Of a DNA stretch of 64,000 nucleotides, positions 32,705 to 44,236 are shown one piece after another; position 1 is the first letter of the stretch; each line of letters starts with the position of its first letter. The translations under genes were made by a program, and so were the position numbers. The stretch comes from Corythucha ciliata (taxonomy: Eukaryota; Arthropoda; Insecta; Hemiptera; Tingidae). The notes under the pieces are model-generated. The model saw only the letters and a program-made list of their open reading frames with translations. It was not told the origin of the DNA and ran no database searches. Location: the NCBI GenBank assembly GCA_038030265.1, contig CM075937.1:11594001-11658000 (forward strand), in the 5' to 3' direction.

Positions 32705-32915
32705 TATGAGGGTATTTATATTATTCACGTTTTTAACATAGATTGGTGGTGGTCTGACCGGCTTTTTGACAGGCGGGTCCGATGTAGTATTCTCTTCTTG
32801 TAGATTAGCTAAAAGTTGAAGAGGATTAGGACTAACAAAAGAAAGTGCGTGGATCGTTTTTTGTTTTTTAGGCGAAGAGTCCGCCCTCTTCTCCCATGTT
32901 GGTGTTGTAGGTCGA
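32705..32915 (-). pseudogene. Jockey-like gag, N-terminal fragment
   Basis: Reads KRADSSPKKQKTIHALSF, then PLQLLANLQEENT and PVRPPPIYVKNVNNINTLI. The RPPPIyVxNVxNxxxL pattern is typical just before the RNA-recognition part of Jockey-type gag. No in-frame ATG after the upstream stop. Confidence 0.6.
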
Positions 32916-33059
32916 CAATGTGTGGCCTAGAGTTCAACACACACTTTTACACACCGCAAATTAATTCACAAACGATGTGATCGAGCACAATTCGAGATTT
33001 ATAAAACAAAATGTAAAAATGGGAGATTGTTCACGCAGTATTGAAAAACATGTTTTACG

Positions 33060-33690
33060 TTGGTGTTTCTCAAGTTTCTGAACAGTCAGCGTTTTTCCCA
33101 TTCCAGCTGCAGATGAGCGAATGATCAAAATTCTATACGGAAGTTTTTCTGTTTCTCAACCGCGTATTTGTGGGTTTTCTCAATTTTAACCCCGAATTAA
33201 CGTTTTTTCTCAATTGTTTTACTCCATTTTAGTCCTGGTCAAGGTGAAGCATAGGTACCTAGTGTATTTAATCAAATCAATCCACGAATGGGCGGTTTTT
33301 CCCATTTTGGCTATGAGTGTGATTGAACGCTTTTTGTCAACTTCAGTTGCGAATTAAAATTTTTTCCTCAATTTCAGCCGTTAATTAGCGGTTTTATTAC
33401 TTTTATTCTAGCGATTTACAGCACTTTTCTCCAATTTTAGTCGCGAAGTCACCTCGAAAAACCACGAGTTGGCTTTTTGTCAGTATAGATAGCTGACAAT
33501 GAGTCTGCTGAGTCATTGATCTCTGTTTTTTCTCAATTTTATAGCCGGAAATAGCGTTTTTCTCTATTTTTAGCAGTGAATTATTGTTTTCTGGGGTTTT
33601 ATGTGATTTAACGCTTTTACGCCTTTTTAGCCACGAATATTAGCGTTTTTTAAAATACTTTTAGCCTTGAATCAAAGCTTTAAAACCTAA
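33060..33690 (-). repeat. Motif A array, reverse orientation
   Basis: Units of the type CTCAATTTTAGCCGCGAATT with AGCGTTTTT, strongly diverged. No terminal sequence recognised on either side. Confidence 0.75.
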
Positions 33691-33833
33691 AAGTGACTAT
33701 ACTTTTTCAACTTTAAGATGTCCGTCATTCAAGTAAACTGAATTGCTTAGTTCCTTCTCCAATTTTCATCGGCTGTGACTCCCTCAAATAAAAAATTCCA
33801 GAAAATCTAATTCCAGAGTTTGTTTTTCTTGCA

Positions 33834-33835
<2 letters not shown>

Positions 33836-33867
<32 letters not shown>
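33836..33867 (+). repeat. Poly-A tract
   Basis: About 32 A. The neighbouring DNA to 35223 has no recognised gene. Confidence 0.8.
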
Positions 33868-33869
<2 letters not shown>

Positions 33870-35223
33870 GGTGACTGCACCACAGCGTTATATTTTTGAC
33901 AATGAATTCAAGAGACAACTCAGGTGCGCCTCCCCTTTCCGTGGAACACCTCCTAGCAATAACAAACACCTACATAGTGGGAAAAAATAAGAAAAGTGAA
34001 AGGAAAAAAAAAAACACAACAGATTCGAGAGTGATGTTTGAATTCTTGCCAAGAAAAAAGCGAGAAAAAAGTGACGCCTGGTTACAAAAATATTGCTCGC
34101 CTCTCTCTACCACTACTGAATTATAAATTTTGCTTGTTGGCGACGGGGGGGGGGGGATGTTGATGCACCTGAATGTGTTGAGGGAGGGGGGGAGGAGAGT
34201 GATGAATGACTTTTACCCTTAAAACGTTCCTTCATTTCAGTTATTCCGACGGCTCGTTCAAGTCGCTATTATACATAAGTTCGTTGGAAAAAAGTTCGAC
34301 ATTTTGAACAACGACAATTTGACAGACCCCGTGCTTCTTTTAGCGAATACCAAACTAGAGCACCAACCCCTTTTAGTCATTCAGACGTCTACGAAAGAGA
34401 AATACGAATTCAATTACAGCGACTGCAAAATTCAACCCCCCTTCCCCCACTTAAACTCTCTGTGAACGTCGACCGTCGGATTCGGACTGGTTTCGAATAA
34501 ATGATTGAGCTTCAATGAGGGAAAACGAAGAGTGAATAAAACACGCGATCCGAGCATTACGCCATTTTGAAAAAAGTGAAATTTATTAGTAATATTCCCG
34601 TACAAAACGCATCGAGTCTTTCCGTTAATGAACGAAGACAAAAAATCCACCGCATGACCAGTGCAGGGAGGGGGGTGGAACTTCTTAGTTTTCATCGGAT
34701 ATGACCTTCTCGTTACTTTGAATTCGGGCCAAGTTTGGTTGAAGCTTCATCCGAAGTAAACAGAAGGTATTGGAATCACAGTGATACTGCAGTGCGCCTG
34801 GCTTTGAACCAAGTCGATATTTCGTATACTTACGGTCATTCTGAATTCTGGTAGTATGAAAAGGCATTATACATGTTGGTAGGGTGGAGGCGGAGAGAGA
34901 TATGTATTTATGCGAATCTGGGAGACTCTGGAGCGAGAAAATGTTATTAGGAAGATTTCAAGGAAACTTCTTCATGTATACGCGTTGAATTGATTTTGAA
35001 AAAGCTAATCCGGAAAGAGAGCCACAGACAAAAATAAATATTAGCTACATGGCGGAGTCGTGGTTTGGAAATTTCTGTATCTACTAATTTCTGTGGAACT
35101 TGTGAGATATCATTAAAATAATATTTAAAATTCAATAACGTAAAATTCAATCTTACGATCTCTAGTAAATTCGAGTGGCTTAAACTCGTAAACTCACGAA
35201 AACTACAAAAGGGATTTTCTACA
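33868..35223. other. No recognised gene
   Basis: Unremarkable AT-rich sequence with a G run at 34145-34157 and purine-rich stretches. Confidence 0.5.
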
Positions 35224-35231
35224 CTCTACTT

Positions 35232-36725
35232 CACAGGCGAACCTACACGTATCGGGGCCCGGGGCGGAAATCTTCAAGAGGCCCCTAAAAGTCTCTAATT
35301 ATACATGTAAACCTCTATTGGTAACCTCTAAGGTCTTTTTATAATTTCAGCCAAGGCATTTTCCTTATTTTAGGCAAATTACCGCTATTTCCACGCCAAA
35401 CAGCGCATATTCCAAGTTTAAGCCGCGAATTTCTCCATTTTAGCCGCGAATGAGTCCTTTTTGTCAACTTTACCAGTAAATTAGCGCTTTTCGCCACAAT
35501 TAAGCGCAAATTAGCGGGGCAATCCCCCCCCCCACCAACCCAAGAAACAAAGTAGCTTTTTTCATCCCGCGAATCAGCGATGTTTCTTAACTTTCCTCGA
35601 GCGGTTATTTCCAGCAGGAACCAGGGAATTAGCACTTTACTCAGTTAGAGCTGAAAATTAGCGTTTTACTCAATGTTAGCCGCAAAATAGAGTTTTTTTT
35701 CTAAATGTTTACGACAAATTAGATTTTTTTATCCAACATAACCATACGCTACGGATTAGCGATTTTATCTCAGTATCAGCGGCGACTTTGCGGGTTTTTT
35801 TACCCATAGCCATAAATTGGCGCTTTTTCTAAATTTTAGCCTCAAAGTTAACCGAGAAGAAGCCGCGAATTAGCGTACTTCCAATTTTTGACGCAAATTG
35901 AAAATTTTCTCAATTTAAGCCATGAATTAGTGATTTTCCTACATCTCAGCCACGTTTCACACCCGTGAATTAGCGAATTTTGCTCATTTTAACCATGAAT
36001 TTGCGTTTTCAGATAGTTTAAGTGCAAATTGGCAATTTTTCCATTTTTAACAGCGTATTAGCACTTTTTTTGTCAATTCAGGCTGAAAATTAACCTTTCT
36101 ATCCAGAATAATTACGGCCAGAATAATCACTAATTTTATCAATATTAGCCGCCAATTGGCGGGTTATTTTCCATTTTAGCACCGCATTAGCATTTTTTTT
36201 TTTAAATTTTAACTATGGATTAGTGCTTCTTCACAGTTCTAGCCGTGAAATATTTTTTTTGTTTTGTTTTACTTATAGCAATGAATTTGCCGTTTTTCTC
36301 AATTTTAGCCACAATGGCCTGTGAGTTCGCGAATTTTATGAATTTTTAGCCGGGAATAGCATTTTACCCCTATTTGAACTGAAAACTATTTGTTTATGCT
36401 GGGCTATTAATAGTGAACTTTTCAATATTGAATGCGTTTTTTTTTTTACATTTCAGTCCCGCTAATTTTTGCTATAGATTAGCGTTCTATGTTCAATTTT
36501 AGCCTCGAACAGAAGGGTTTTTTCAATTCTTCAAGATTTGGTGATTTCCCCCAATTTTGGCCACGGCTTAGCGCTTTTTCTCAATTTTAGCAGCGCAGTA
36601 GGGTTTCCATCGTTTGTATTGGCGATTTTCCTCAATTTTAGCCAGGAATTATCGTTTTCCTCATTGTCAGCTACAGATAAGCAATTTTTTTCATTTTCAG
36701 CTGCGAATTAGCACTTTTTCTCAGT
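35232..36725 (-). mobile_element. Family 1 hAT-like element, reversed and truncated, with motif A array
   Basis: Begins CACAGGCGAACCTACACG, then TATCGGGGCCCGGGGCGGAA, AGAGGCCCCTAAAAGTCTC; this is the family 1 right end in reverse. Motif A in reverse orientation fills 35340-36725. The other end is lost: at about 36726 the sequence changes in the middle of a gypsy RNase H reading frame. Confidence 0.75.
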
Positions 36726-37846
36726 TTCTAGAGCTTCTAGCAATTTACGCTTCAGTCAAGCACTTTCGGGACTTCGTCGAGGGTCAACAACTCACAATTT
36801 TCACAGACCACAAGCCCCTCATTTTCGCTTCAAGCAAAAACTCACTTGGATTTTGTAGCGCAGTTCACGACCGATATTCGACAAATCAAAGGAAGTGACA
36901 ACGTCGTAGCAGATTACCTTTCCCGAGTCGACTCCATCCATATTTTCGATTTCACAGTCGTCGCTAAAATTCAAGAAGCAGACGACGAGCTAAAAAAGCT
37001 CTGCCTCAATTCGTCACTCAATCTTCGTCGAGAATGCATACCTGGCCTCAACATATCGTTATTTTGCGACGATAGACACCGCGTTTTTATTCCCTTGTCC
37101 CTTCGTCGTCAAGCGTTCGCTCTAATTCACAACAGCGCGCACACCCATCTCCGAAGCGCACATCACAACTAATTCGTGAACGATTTGTTTGACCCGGAAT
37201 TGAGCGAGACTCCAGATGTTGGGCAAGAAACTGCCTTCAATGGGCAGGAATCCAAAATTGGACGTCATACCCGTAGTCCTCTCGGTATTTTCCCTCCCGT
37301 CGACGCACGTTTTCAATGCATCCACTTGGACATCATTGGTCCACTTCCCCCATCACACGGTATGCACTACATCCTCACCTTGATCGACCGTTTTTCTTCC
37401 TGGCCCGAAGCCATACCCATTCAATCAATCTCCACCGAAACAGTGGCTGACGCTCTTTTCAAGGAATGGATCGCCCGTTACGGCGTTCCCGCTATGATCA
37501 TCATCGACAGAGGTCGACAATTCGAGTTCAATCTTTTCCGAATTCTCAACTACCGCCTCGGGATTTCGTCATTTTCGTACGACAGCGTACCATCCGCAGT
37601 CCAATGGTAAACTTGAAAGATGGCACCGCTCTCTTAAAAACGCTCTCAAATGCCATAACTCTACCGATTGGTGTTCACTTCTACCAATCGTTCTGCTCGG
37701 TTTGCGAAACGTGCCAAACCAATCTGGCCATTCAGCTGCAGAACTTCATTTTGGCTCTACACTACGATTGCCCGGTGAATTCTTCGATCCACCTGACCCG
37801 TCCACCGGGTCAGGTGGACCTGACACATACACGGTAAGAAAACTTT
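36726..37846 (+). pseudogene. gypsy pol, copy 1: RNase H C-terminus and integrase
   Basis: ELLAIYASVKHF and TIFTDHKPL mark the end of RNase H; IRQIKGSDNVVADYLSRVD closes it after a frame change. A stop at 37172 separates the N-terminal zinc-binding area (HNSAHTHLRSAHH; the expected CxxC is not visible). The integrase core in the frame from 37176 has D52 (HLDIIGPLP) and D111 (IDRGRQFE); the third acidic residue is in a different frame (HPQSNGKLERWHRSLK, near 37585-37640). At least three frame breaks, so inactive. Integrase would insert the retrotransposon cDNA. Confidence 0.85.
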
Positions 37847-37977
37847 TGTTTCGATCGACCGTCTAACACCTGCGTTTCATCTACCAACTCAACCCCTTCG
37901 AGACGTCCGCTAACTCGATTACGTGGCCTATCCCATATTTCTGCGCGACACTCTCGTCTTCCTCGCGTTCACTGGGA

Positions 37978-38100
37978 GGGGGGGTTAATGTGGCGTCCCT
38001 TCACATTTTTACATAAAAACATCAGTTGTTCGGTTTTTCTTTGTTAGAAAAATATAGACTTTCGTTCTCTGACTTACGCGGTCTCGTTTTTCTTGTACAC
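37978..38100 (+). repeat. Polypurine tract and putative 3' LTR start, copy 1
   Basis: GGGAGGGGGGG is followed by TTAATGTGGCGTCCCTTCAC. TGTGGCGTCCCTTC resembles the start of gypsy LTRs (TGTAGCGTCCCTTC type). The LTR end is not identified. The same sequence recurs at 39381-39503. Confidence 0.5.
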
Positions 38101-38358
38101 GCTAATTGTACGGGGCTGAAACTTGATTCTTGGCTAAAATTGAGAGAACGGCAATTCACGGTTCTTACCGCCAAGCTCGTGGCTAAAATTTAGATTTTAA
38201 TCACCTTCTTGATCGCGGACCACCCAACCCCTAAAAGAGTTGTATCGGCTGCTATACAGCACCTTGGATATGGTGTCCGGCTAACATGTGCGCTGGTATA
38301 CGTTATGATGGAGTAAACAAACAGTGGATAAGGGTTTTATGTCGAACTGGGCGTGCAC

Positions 38359-39249
38359 AGTCGTCGCTAAAATTCAAGAAGCAGACGACGAGCTAAAAAA
38401 GCTCTGCCTCAATTCGTCACTCAATCTTCGTCGAGAATGCATACCTGGCCTCAACATATCGTTATTTTGCGACGATAGACACCGCGTTTTTATTCCCTTG
38501 TCCCTTCGTCGTCAAGCGTTCGCTCTAATTCACAACAGCGCGCACACCCATCTCCGAAGCGCACATCACAACTAATTCGTGAACGATTTGTTTGACCCGG
38601 AATTGAGCGAGACTCCAGATGTTGGGCAAGAAACTGCCTTCAATGGGCAGGAATCCAAAATTGGACGTCATACCCGTAGTCCTCTCGGTGTTTTCCCTTC
38701 CGTCGACGCACGTTTTCAATGCATCCACTTGGACATCATTGGTCCACTTCCCCCATCACACGGTATGCACTACATCCTCACCTTGATCGACCGTTTTTCT
38801 TCCTGGCCCGAAGCCATACCCATTCGATCAATCTCCACCGAAACAGTGGCTGACGCTCTTTTCAAGGAATGGATCGCCCGTTACGGCTTTCCCGCTATGA
38901 TCATCATCGACAGAGGTCGACAATTCGAGTTCAATCTTTTCCGAATTCTCAACTACCGCCTCGGGATTTCGTCATTTTCGTACGACAGCGTACCATCCGC
39001 AGTCCAATGGTAAACTTGAAAGATGGCACCGCTCTCTTAAAAACGCTCTCAAATGCCATAACTCTACCGATTGGTGTTCACTTCTACCAATCGTTCTGCT
39101 CGGTTTGCGAAACGTGCCAAACCAATCTGGCCATTCAGCTGCAGAACTTCATTTTGGCTCTACACTACGATTGCCCGGTGAATTCTTCGATCCACCTGAC
39201 CCGTCCACCGGGTCAGGTGGACCTGACACATACACGGTAAGAAAACTTT
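38359..39249 (+). pseudogene. gypsy pol, copy 2 (tandem duplicate)
   Basis: Repeat of 36956-37846 including the same stop and frame breaks, so the duplication came after the pol gene had decayed. Three base differences in the integrase change residues (IFPP to VFPS, IQSIS to IRSIS, YGVPA to YGFPA). Confidence 0.85.
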
Positions 39250-39769
39250 TGTTTCGATCGACCGTCTAACACCTGCGTTTCATCTACCAACTCAACCCCT
39301 TCGAGACGTCCGCTAACTCGATTACGTGGCCTATCCCATATTTCTGCGCGACACTCTCGTCTTCCTCGCGTTCACTGGGAGGGGGGGTTAATGTGGCGTC
39401 CCTTCACATTTTTACATAAAAACATCAGTTGTTCGGTTTTTCTTTGTTAGAAAAATATAGACTTTCGTTCTCTGACTTACGCGGTCTCGTTTTTCTTGTA
39501 CACGCTAATTGTACGGGGCTGAAACTTGATTCTTGGCTAAAATTGAGAGAACGGCAATTCACGGTTCTTACCGCCAAGCTCGTGGCTAAAATTTAGATAT
39601 TAATCACCTTCTTGATCGCGGACCACCCATCCCCTAAAAGAGTTGTATCGGCTGCTATACATCACCTTGGATATGGTGTCGGCGCTACTGGCTAACATGT
39701 GTGGCTGGTATACGTTATGATGGAGTAAACAAACAGTGGATAAGGGTTTTATGTCGAACTGGCGTGCAC

Positions 39770-40423
39770 TTGTGTAAACCATTTCTGATTTTTGTCATTT
39801 AAAGGGTCTCCTTTTATATTAGTGTCCGTTATTTTGTTGTCACGCACATACTTAAACTTTCAGTATAGCGGAGAGTTGAGTTGATTGATGAGTTATATTT
39901 TATATGTATTGGTCACGCTATCGCTAAAATTGTCAGCAATGTAATATAAACCGTTAAATGATGCCTCGTGGGTTCTGAATCAATCTTCTTTCGTTTTTTT
40001 TTTAATTAATAAAGGAGTCAATTGAACAGGATTGAAGCCACACGATGTGCCGATTAGAAAATGAAATATGCTAAAACACGAGATCAGCGTGAGTGAAAAA
40101 AAAAAATAAATAAAAAAAAAACATTCTATACCTATAGTGTGTTCCGTGCTGATAAGGGGTTGTTTTACTTCATTATCGGGGTGACTAATTAAATAAGCGT
40201 TACAACCTTTAATCACGTCAGTCTCTTGAACACGACTCCATTAAAATTTGTAACGAATTTATAATGTAATTGTTTTATCAAAACCACGGCGCCTCTCCCT
40301 TTCTAGGGCTTTTTCATTATTATATTGATTAATTGGCACGCTTAGAGCGACGATCTTTCTCTGTTTCTTCCTTTCAAAACTTTTTAAATTCGTTAGGTGG
40401 ACCCTGTGGGCTGGGGAAGTTGG
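39770..40423. other. No recognised gene
   Basis: About 650 bp of AT-rich DNA between the gypsy duplicate and the Harbinger element. Confidence 0.5.
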
Positions 40424-40426
40424 TAA
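40424..40426 (+). repeat. Target-site duplication TAA, left
   Basis: TAA precedes the element end AGGGGCCCACACACGG. Partner at 46316-46318. Confidence 0.8.
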
Positions 40427-41191
40427 AGGGGCCCACACACGGTCAAACATGCTTGACAAGCATGTTTGCCAACCTCGCTTGACAAGCAGATTTGATCGTG
40501 TGTGGGGCCATGTTTGAAGGTTTGACATCACGTTTGACGGTTTTCAGTCACTGCCAGAAAATTTGCTCTCAAACATTTGGTTTGACAAACATGTTTGATC
40601 GTGTGTGTGTGTTTAAACCATCAAACCTTCAAACCATAAAGAAAAAAGGGTATTGGGGTGATTTTTATGTGAATGAAAAAATTGGTTTTTCATAATAATC
40701 CTTTGACTAAATACTGGGTGTTTCATGAGGAAAGGACATACTTTCCTGGAAACATGGAACACATACTTGCACACTTCACGTCTATAAAATAGACGATAAG
40801 AAAAATGAATATATTCATAAAAATCTCTGAGGATTCCTCCAGTCCAGGATGGCGAAAGCTCGGAAAAAGAAGAATTAGATGAATAAAAAAGAAGCCTGGA
40901 CCCTAAAAATACATGATAAACTAAGTACGGCTTGAAATTAAATAACAATAATGAGAAAGGCTAATGACCATAATAGTAGTCGATGCGTTAAAAAAGTAAT
41001 ACAAATAATAATAATCGTTTTCTCCTTACAAGTTTCTTGAAGAATTTTAGGGGAATTTGAGGCTGCCACATCGAATCATATATGTAGCGCGCGGTATATA
41101 AAAGCGAAATCTTCGGCGCTTTCACCTTTACAAATCGCCACTGCAAAAGGATGAAATACCTGATCTTGATCAGTAGTGCCCACGATCATCA

Positions 41192-41199
41192 CTGGGTAT
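41192..41199 (+). repeat. Target-site duplication CTGGGTAT, left
   Basis: Identical to 42825-42832. Confidence 0.9.
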
Positions 41200-42824
41200 C
41201 ATGGGCGTAGCCTGCGGGGGGCAGGGATGGGCAGTTGCCCTCCCCTAGAATCAAAAACGCAAATTTCGTGGGGCAGCTGCCCACTCCAAAATCCCAATAA
41301 TATTTTCCCTGATCTGGCCAACAGAAACACAAATTTATTATATTTCGTTCCATAAAACCAATTTCGCGGATTATTCTCACTAAAAAACAACACATTTTCG
41401 CACATCGGTTTCACCAAAAATCAAAAATTCGCGGACGTTTGTTGCTGACAAACCGATTTTAAGGGTCGGCTTAACTTGGAAACCGATTTTGCTGATTTTT
41501 CGCGCTAAAATCCCATTTTCGCAAGGTTCGATGCGCAATTTCGTGTGTTTGGGTTAGCTCAAATCGTGTTTAGCCCGCTATGCCATACAGACTTATGGTG
41601 TGAGAGAAACTGCCAGCTCTGTTTACCGTCTCAGATCTAAAATTTCAAGTTTAGCTCCAAAAGTATCACTTTCCGGGTTGGGGGGGGGGGAGAAAAGTTT
41701 CAATTTTTCGACATAAAATCCTAAATAGAAGGCTAAAAACGACAGGTTTCCAGCAGATATTTATTTTTTGACGGATAGTGGCCGTTTCTGTGCAAATTTA
41801 GTCTCTGATGACCATGAATTGACGCGATTCTAACCTCCAGATCTTGTTAGAATCCTGCAAAAAGGCAATGGTTCATCTGTTATTTTCGCCAGTAAATCTG
41901 CCCACAGGCGTGGTGGATCCAGTTTTTCCTCAAGAGGAGTTGCACAGAACCCCCCAACCACATGTGAATGAACGCTATTTCTCAATTTTAGCCACGACAA
42001 TTACACTATAATCAACAAAAAACTGTGACAATTTTGCCAATTCATTTTCCCTCAATTTTAGCCGCAAATTCATGCTTTAATCTCAATTCTGCATTGAGCA
42101 ATTCCCTCTTCAAATTTCAGAGTGAAAAGGTCCACATAATATTCATGTTAACGAATTTCATTAATTTTGATCCAGGCGTTGCATCGCGAACCTTAAAATA
42201 GGTGTTTTCCTCAATGTGCCTTAATTTTAGCCGAAAATAACAACTTTTTCAAAAATGTGTGCGCTAAGTCGCCCTCTTTCTCGATTTTACCCGCAAACTT
42301 GCTATAAATGTATGAAAACAGTCACCGTGATGTTGGTTCGAGAAACCACGAACTGGTATCTTCTCTCAATTTTACCTGCGTGAATGAGCTCCATTTCTCA
42401 ATTTTATCCGTGAATTGGCATTTTTCCTCAATTTTAGCCGCAAATGAGCGATTTTTCTCAATTCTACATTGAACGCGCAATTTATTTTGTCAATTTTAGC
42501 CGTGAAAAGAGCACTGTAAACCGTGAGTTAGCGCATTTTCTTAATTTCGGCCCGGGCTTTGGATCGCGAAACCGCAAATTGGCGTGTTTTCTTAATTTCA
42601 ACCTCGAACAATGAGCAGATTTATTTCTCAAGTTCAACGTGAATCAGCGCTATTTCTCAATTCTAGCCGTGAATGGGTGTTTTCGCTCAGTACTAGCCGG
42701 AAAATGTCCTTTTTATGAATTTCATCCGCGAACGAGCACTTTTTCTCAAGACGTGCGTCCCCCTCCCCCATCCGTGTGCCTGGCTGGCTGCCCACCCCTT
42801 GATCATGGGCTGGCTACGCCCCTG
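41200..42824. mobile_element. hAT-like element (CATGGGCGTAGCC ends) with two tandem motifs
   Basis: Left end CATGGGCGTAGCCTGC, right-end complement CAGGGGCGTAGCCAGC, 13 of the first 16 identical. Perfect 8-bp duplication CTGGGTAT. 1625 bp without transposase. The left half (about 41250-41600) has diverged motif D units (ACCGATTTTCGC words), the right half (41970-42740) motif A in reverse. The position inside the MULE codons is confirmed by in-frame continuation on both sides. A related left end starts at 63677, a related right end is at 53424. Confidence 0.9.
41970..42740 (-). repeat. Motif A array, reverse orientation, within hAT-like element
   Basis: CTCAATTTTAGCCGTGAATT-type units. Confidence 0.8.
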
Positions 42825-42832
42825 CTGGGTAT
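42825..42832 (+). repeat. Target-site duplication CTGGGTAT, right
   Basis: Identical to 41192-41199. Confidence 0.9.
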
Positions 42833-43689
42833 CCTTGCCAGATTAATTTATATGTAGCGTCTATTTGCACCATCGGTGATCTCGACATATTCTGCAACAG
42901 TCTCATCGTAGACAAAACAATCTTGACATCCTGCTTGTCGACGTTCGTAGACTCGCTAAAAACGACGTATTTGAGCACAAACGCATCTTTCGATGCCGGT
43001 TTAGAAAGTCTAGCCTCACACCATCGGGAAATGTCACTAGCTGAAACCGTACCGTACCGTATTTGTAATTTCTCAGTTTTTTTAAGGAATGTCACAACTT
43101 TAGATTTGGGAGGCTCTTCTAAATTCATTTTCCTGGCTGCTACAATAATGGCGTTGGGTTTTTCGAGACCCTCATCAAACTTGGATTTAATGAACTCTTT
43201 CATAGCAGTTGTCAATCCCCGTTGCTTTTCAGTACAATTTTCTTTGTGTACGTGAGCACAGCCGGTCTCGTACAGCAGATAACGTCTGTTAGGGCACTCT
43301 GACTTCCGGTACTGACCGAAGATACACCGGTATTCTATACTCGTACACAGTCAAGTGTATTTTTTGTCAAGTCCTTGCTCCATCCTGCGCTGACAGACGC
43401 CGCCGCTTCTGATGGCCCAGGAAATTCAGAAATTTTTAAGCCAGACACGTGCGTTTCCACGGCGTTTGGCAGGTGGAGAATCGACCTGTAAAAACAAAAT
43501 GATTTCAAAGAAAGAAATGTGCACCCACTCTTTCGGATATATTTGAAATGCTTGGTTTTGTGTTCAAACTTGAGAAAGAACAATCTAACCTTCTGTGCCT
43601 GGTTGACCGAGTCGTCGACGAAATCTTCGAGGAAAGTGCATGTTTCATGCGCATCCATTTCTTTTACTATGAGTGAGTACACATAAATT

Positions 43690-44223
43690 CAAAAACTTGG
43701 AAAAATACTCGCGCGCAATATACAGAAATGACAACACAGATAACATCAAAGTCCATCAACTCAAGCAAAAACGACACTATTTTGTTTTTTATTTGAGCAA
43801 TTATTTGTTTTATATGACATTAAAAACTTAGTGAACTTGATTAAATGAATACAGTTTCACTTTCAGAGTCGCAATGACGTAATGTTGGCAGCACTGACGT
43901 TATCATGACTCTTTCTTCCAATATCTGTCGGGCGAACTCCTTATTTGCCGGGCGAACCTCTTTTTTTTATGGATATATTATTTTCCTGCTGCGCAATAGA
44001 ATTTTAAGATGTTCGCTCTATCAAAACAGCCGTTATCGATCCTACATTTTGGAGTTACTTTGCATTATTTTGTCGTTCACATTTTACCGGGAAAATACTT
44101 GTTTTGCTGTGAATTTAACATTTTTAGCCTGGAGTTGGCCGTCGGGACAACTCCTCTCTTAGCCGGGCAATAAAATTTACCCCTTTTGTTTGTAAGTAGA
44201 TGAAATTAAGTACACTTAAAAGG
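43690..44223. other. No recognised gene between MULE and Harbinger transposase
   Basis: AT-rich, with two GCCGGGCGAA words near 43930-43960. Might hold the lost first exon region of the plus-strand accessory gene, but nothing coding is recognised. Confidence 0.4.
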
Positions 44224-44236
44224 TCAAAAGTTCATT

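Larger units (their letters stand above)
26465..32915 (-). mobile_element. Jockey-like non-LTR element, split by insertions
   Basis: On the minus strand, in order: gag N-terminus (32915-32705), gag middle (31276-31001), gag zinc knuckles (28296 down to 27837), endonuclease start (27830-27600) and RT (27339-26465). It is interrupted by family 1 element 28305-30992 and by a second non-LTR fragment in 31565-32551. The RT ends where the active site should follow. Confidence 0.8.
36726..39769 (+). mobile_element. Ty3/gypsy fragment with a 1.4-kb tandem duplication
   Basis: RNase H end, integrase, polypurine tract and putative LTR start, with the part from 36953 on present twice. Unit 1 is 36953-38355, unit 2 is 38356-39769; only a handful of base changes and one small indel near 38280/39680 separate them. 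The junction falls in GTGCAC. Confidence 0.85.
41076..43682 (-). pseudogene. MULE-type transposase gene with intron, split by a hAT-like element
   Basis: Minus strand. Exon 1 from ATG (MDAHETCTFLEDFVDDSVNQ) ends in CAGAAG before a likely 104-nt intron (43486-43589, GTTAGA...TTTTTACAG). Then comes KRRGNARVWL, a frame break, SEAAASVSAGWSKDL, a further frame break and a cysteine/histidine block (YRCIFGQYRKSECP, CAHVHKENC). From 43215 the frame is open to the transposase entry SPMVQIDATYKLIWQGYP, where the insertion 41200-42824 begins. Beyond it the frame continues with VMIVGTTDQDQVFHPFAVAI to a stop at 41076. The DATYK aspartate and WQGYPV block fit MULE transposases; the remaining catalytic region is missing. 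Confidence 0.75.

Noticed and set aside
40489..40620. Separate complete MITE at the left Harbinger end
   Set aside because: GATCGTGTGTGGGGCC resembles an inverted end, but there is no TAA/TTA duplication after it; more likely a partial duplication of the terminal region.
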